DNA from: Clostridiales bacterium UBA929
GTDB taxonomy: Bacteria; Bacillota; Clostridia; Oscillospirales; UBA929
DNA length: 7,181 nt
NCBI GenBank assembly: GCA_002293625.1
Contig: DBDP01000177.1
Coordinates: 1-7,181 of the forward strand
Reading direction: 5' to 3'
Numbering within the stretch: the first letter of the stretch is position 1; every line of letters begins with the position of its first letter. The notes below the pieces were generated by a model. It did no database searches. It was not told the DNA's origin and worked only from the letters and a program-made list of their open reading frames with translations. Below are positions 5,249-7,181 of the stretch, piece by piece. Both the position numbers and the translations under genes were made by a program.

Positions 5249-6907
5249 CTAGGATATTTCAAACAAAGCAACGGACAAAGGCGGCAACTTGTAAATAAAC
5301 GCGCCGTTTTTGATAACCGCCGTTTCCTCTTGGCTGATTAAATGGGAATCGCCGGAAATGATATACGCGTCTGCTGACGTGTAGGCGGCGGAGCCTTCAA
5401 GGGTGACTTCCACATATTTGCTGTCCGTCAGGCTTTTATTTGATACCACAAGCGTTACCGACGACGCGTCGGCGTCTTTTACCGCAGCGTAGGCGTAAGC
5501 CTGTTCGATATCTGATGTTTCGGCGTACACGCTTTCACTTCCGAAGGACGAACCCTTGCCGTCGTAATTGGTGTAGAGGTTTATGGCGGACATTTGATAA
5601 TCGCAGTTGTTGGCGTCCGGCCAGAGCGTCGCCAAATATACGCCCGTTTTACCGAACGCGCCAAGGGCGTCGGCCTGCGCCACCGCGCCCGACGGTTGTC
5701 CTCCGCCCCCGAAGGAATATTCGGTAAACGAAATTTTTGTTTCCGGATAATATTGCTCTACGGATTGATTCAGTTTGTTCATGATGGGCAGACAATGCTG
5801 CATCCATTGACCGATCCAGCTATCCTCCGTATAGCCTTCTTCCCACAGTGACCTTACCGCTTGTACCCGCGCTTCTATACAGGATGTATGGGATTCGTCG
5901 TCGCAGTTCGATACCCGGCATTCGCCCATGGCTTCCGTGTAATAATGAACGTCCAGCACGTCCAGAAGCCGCGTCCCGGCCTCCCTGCTTTTGCTTGCCA
6001 TTTGGTCAAGGTAATAGGAAACAAACCAGTCATAACCCGCTTTCTTTATGTCAGACCAATCCGGCGCGCTTTGAAAATCATTATATGCCCCCACGCCGTA
6101 AAGTGCGGGGCCGAAAATTTCCGCGGATGGATCCACGGCTTTTACCGCCGCCGCCAAGGATGCGCTTTTTTCCACAATCTCCGCGCATTCCGCGGGCGCG
6201 GGGTGGATGCGCGGGTGCGTCCCCGGCCAAAGAGCCGGCTCGTTGTCCAGGTTGTACCCGTTTATCCCGCCTTGACCCAGCTTTTTTACAAGGTAGTTTA
6301 CATATTCGTCCATATAAACATACGCGTCGCTTGTGTCCGGGGTATCGTCAAAGGCGGCGTTTTTTGCGAATATTACTTCATTAAACCGATCCGACGGAGC
6401 AGCGCTTTCCTCTTTTACCATACCGTGACCGTCGGCGGAAACGTAGCCCGCCATTTGCAGGGTCGTCATTTTATAGGGGATGTTTTTTTCGGCGGCGGTC
6501 TTTGCAAGCGTCAGCGCGCAGTCCGCCGGGTCTTTCGATTTTGAAAGATACGTGTCCGAATAATGCTCCCAATCGCTTCCCGCGTTTGAAAAATTGCTTT
6601 CCCAATTGTAGGCCGTATACCTGTTGCCCCCCTGCCGGACGGCGTAAGCCGTGACGTCTTTATCCGCGACAAAGTCGTTTATCCCGTAAATATATGGGCT
6701 TATGGGCTTCCTGTCCGTGTCCGTTTTAACGGTGACAAAAATATCGGCGTCTATGTCCTCAGGAATGTCTTCGGGGATGTCTGTGTTTTCCGGCGTCGGC
6801 TTTACGGTCTGAACGGGTTTCTCCGTAATACCGGGATCCGAGGGGCTTGTACATCCACCCAACAGCGCGGAGCATACCAGAAGAGCAATCCATTTTCTTT
6901 TTGCCAT
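5249..6907 (-). CDS. GH44 family glycoside hydrolase, predicted lipoprotein (endoglucanase/xyloglucanase type)
   Basis: This 552-residue secreted enzyme is predicted to cut internal beta-1,4 bonds in glucan, xyloglucan or related plant polymers. Residues 1-18 are a lipoprotein signal peptide with lipobox LGGC, giving lipidated Cys19. A Pro/Thr/Glu/Asp linker spans about 20-55. The GH44 module fills the rest, with SPYIYGINDF (70-79), RQGGNRYTAYNWESN (91-105), YNLDNEPALW (218-227) with acid/base Glu223, and SFTEYSFGGG (393-402) with nucleophile Glu396. The 173-residue spacing equals what I recall for the Clostridium thermocellum GH44 enzyme. A beta-sandwich C terminus occupies about 470-552. 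There is no dockerin or carbohydrate-binding module, so it acts cell-attached and alone. ATG 6907 is chosen because GGAGGG lies seven bases upstream. A GTG at 6922 overlaps that site and is rejected. The exact substrate is uncertain, since the family also acts on mannan- and xylan-type chains. Confidence 0.93.
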   Translation of the reverse strand: MAKRKWIALLVCSALLGGCTSPSDPGITEKPVQTVKPTPENTDIPEDIPEDIDADIFVTVKTDTDRKPISPYIYGINDFVADKDVTAYAVRQGGNRYTAYNWESNFSNAGSDWEHYSDTYLSKSKDPADCALTLAKTAAEKNIPYKMTTLQMAGYVSADGHGMVKEESAAPSDRFNEVIFAKNAAFDDTPDTSDAYVYMDEYVNYLVKKLGQGGINGYNLDNEPALWPGTHPRIHPAPAECAEIVEKSASLAAAVKAVDPSAEIFGPALYGVGAYNDFQSAPDWSDIKKAGYDWFVSYYLDQMASKSREAGTRLLDVLDVHYYTEAMGECRVSNCDDESHTSCIEARVQAVRSLWEEGYTEDSWIGQWMQHCLPIMNKLNQSVEQYYPETKISFTEYSFGGGGQPSGAVAQADALGAFGKTGVYLATLWPDANNCDYQMSAINLYTNYDGKGSSFGSESVYAETSDIEQAYAYAAVKDADASSVTLVVSNKSLTDSKYVEVTLEGSAAYTSADAYIISGDSHLISQEETAVIKNGAFIYKLPPLSVALFEIS

Positions 6908-6914
6908 TTTTATT

Positions 6915-6920
6915 CCCTCC
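6915..6920 (-). promoter_or_regulatory. Ribosome binding site that fixes the GH44 start
   Basis: GGAGGG on the minus strand lies seven bases before the ATG at 6907. It overlaps the upstream in-frame GTG (6920-6922), which therefore cannot be the real start. The lipoprotein signal begins normally as MAKRKW from this ATG. Confidence 0.75.
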
Positions 6921-6945
6921 ACAAAACAGCAGATTATTGTTTTGT
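6921..6945. promoter_or_regulatory. Perfect 8-bp dyad immediately upstream of the GH44 ribosome site
   Basis: ACAAAACA (6921-6928) and TGTTTTGT (6938-6945) form a perfect inverted repeat with a 9-base centre, abutting the GGAGGG ribosome site. It may be an operator for a dimeric regulator, because its centre covers a possible -10 box at 6931-6936. It may also act as an RNA hairpin next to the ribosome site. Confidence 0.4.
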
Positions 6946-6959
6946 CGCAGTATTTTCAA
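6931..6959 (-). promoter_or_regulatory. Weak candidate proximal promoter for the GH44 gene
   Basis: On the minus strand TTGAAA (6954-6959) is followed after 17 bases by TAATCT (6931-6936). The -35 is good but the -10 matches only three of six. AATAAT, two bases earlier, is a better box at a poor 15-base spacing. Its overlap with the dyad at 6921-6945 is the main reason to mention it. Confidence 0.25.
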
Positions 6960-7026
6960 GGAGTAAGTCGGGAGATTCTGAGGAATAAGCGGGAATCAAT
7001 TATCGCGCAAACGAGTCGGCAGATCG

Positions 7027-7065
7027 TCAAAGGCTTATCATTTGGCTTTCAATTCGTCTAGTCAT
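7027..7065 (-). CDS. Possible 12-residue leader peptide upstream of the GH44 gene
   Basis: A 12-codon frame, MTRRIESQMISL then TGA, begins nine bases after a good GGAGG (7075-7079) and just downstream of the best promoter in the window. It ends 119 bases before the GH44 ATG. It contains AGA, CGA and ATA codons, which look uncommon in the neighbouring genes by eye. The ribosome site and spacing suggest it is translated. It may be a leader peptide or small protein, or the front of a gene whose body has been deleted. The remaining leader, 6946-7026, holds no hairpin or gene I can identify. No homology is claimed. Confidence 0.35.
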   Translation of the reverse strand: MTRRIESQMISL

Positions 7066-7091
7066 AGCGGCACACCTCCGTTATGTGCAAT

Positions 7092-7120
7092 ATTATACAC
7101 AAAAGAACGTGTGATATCAA
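7092..7120 (-). promoter_or_regulatory. Strong vegetative-type promoter upstream of the GH44 gene
   Basis: On the minus strand TTGATA (7115-7120) and TATAAT (7092-7097) are separated by exactly 17 bases, matching five of six and six of six consensus positions. Transcription should start near 7085, giving a leader of about 178 bases before the GH44 ATG, with a 12-codon frame inside it. Confidence 0.7.
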
Positions 7121-7131
7121 GCGTATATTCA

Positions 7132-7163
7132 AAAGCCGCCCAACAAATGTTAGGCGGCTTTTT
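7132..7163. terminator. Bidirectional intrinsic terminator
   Basis: AAAGCCGCC (7132-7140) pairs with GGCGGCTTT (7153-7161) around a 12-base loop. The stem is followed by five Ts on the plus strand and by TTTT on the minus strand. For the minus strand it would end a gene lying beyond the right edge and isolate the GH44 promoter just downstream. I see no gene between it and the window end. Confidence 0.75.
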
Positions 7164-7181
7164 GGCTCCCCAAGTTGGACT

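Noticed and set aside
5848..6544. Two long plus-strand open frames (178 and 227 codons) opposite the GH44 gene
   Set aside because: They are antisense to a gene with intact GH44 motifs, lack membrane or domain patterns, and are explained by its codon bias.
6920..6922. In-frame GTG as the GH44 start
   Set aside because: It overlaps the GGAGGG that serves the ATG at 6907, and has no ribosome site of its own.
5226..6978. CGGGAGATTC occurring on both sides of the GH44 gene (5226-5235 and 6969-6978), as if target-site repeats of an insertion
   Set aside because: Many 10-base matches are expected by chance in 7 kb, and there are no inverted ends, transposase or integrase.

Overview
The window looks like chromosome from a GC-rich, endospore-forming, anaerobic Firmicute of class Clostridia. 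The evidence is a clear sporulation sigma factor G, a ferredoxin-like iron-sulfur aldo/keto reductase of a type common in anaerobes, a class II fructose-bisphosphate aldolase, and a GH44 plant-polysaccharide hydrolase made as a lipoprotein. I cannot name the genus. An Oscillospiraceae-like fibre or gut anaerobe is a guess from base composition and gene content.

Layout. Bases 1-1333 hold a plus-strand operon of three tightly packed genes: the end of an MFS-like membrane protein, a 115-residue four-helix membrane protein, and a secreted, C-terminally anchored protein with two SH3-like segments. Bases 1332-1415 hold three tandem hairpins between this operon and the convergent sigG. Everything from 1417 to about 7120 reads on the minus strand, in transcription order: GH44 lipoprotein hydrolase, fba, iron-sulfur aldo/keto reductase, mntP, sigG. 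These five genes are separated by 56-148 bases, often with hairpins in the gaps. At least two have convincing promoters of their own: TTGATA-17-TATAAT upstream of the GH44 gene and TTGCAA-17-TATACT upstream of fba. They are therefore better read as neighbouring short units than as one pathway operon.

Functional links are loose. The GH44 enzyme would cut beta-1,4-glucan or xyloglucan outside the membrane, and Fba sits in central glycolysis. The reductase probably handles NAD(P)H-linked carbonyl reduction with an electron-transfer domain. MntP exports manganese, and SigG runs late forespore transcription.

The most interesting feature is the sigG leader (2223-2276). A long hairpin there contains the only good Shine-Dalgarno sequence for sigG in one arm. 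A sigma-G-like promoter overlaps the other arm and loop. Transcripts reading through from mntP should therefore hide the ribosome site, while transcripts from the local promoter should expose it. Second is the GH44 leader (6908-7092), with a strong promoter, a 12-codon reading frame with its own ribosome site, and a perfect dyad just before the hydrolase ribosome site. No tRNA, rRNA, CRISPR array, insertion sequence or phage gene was seen.
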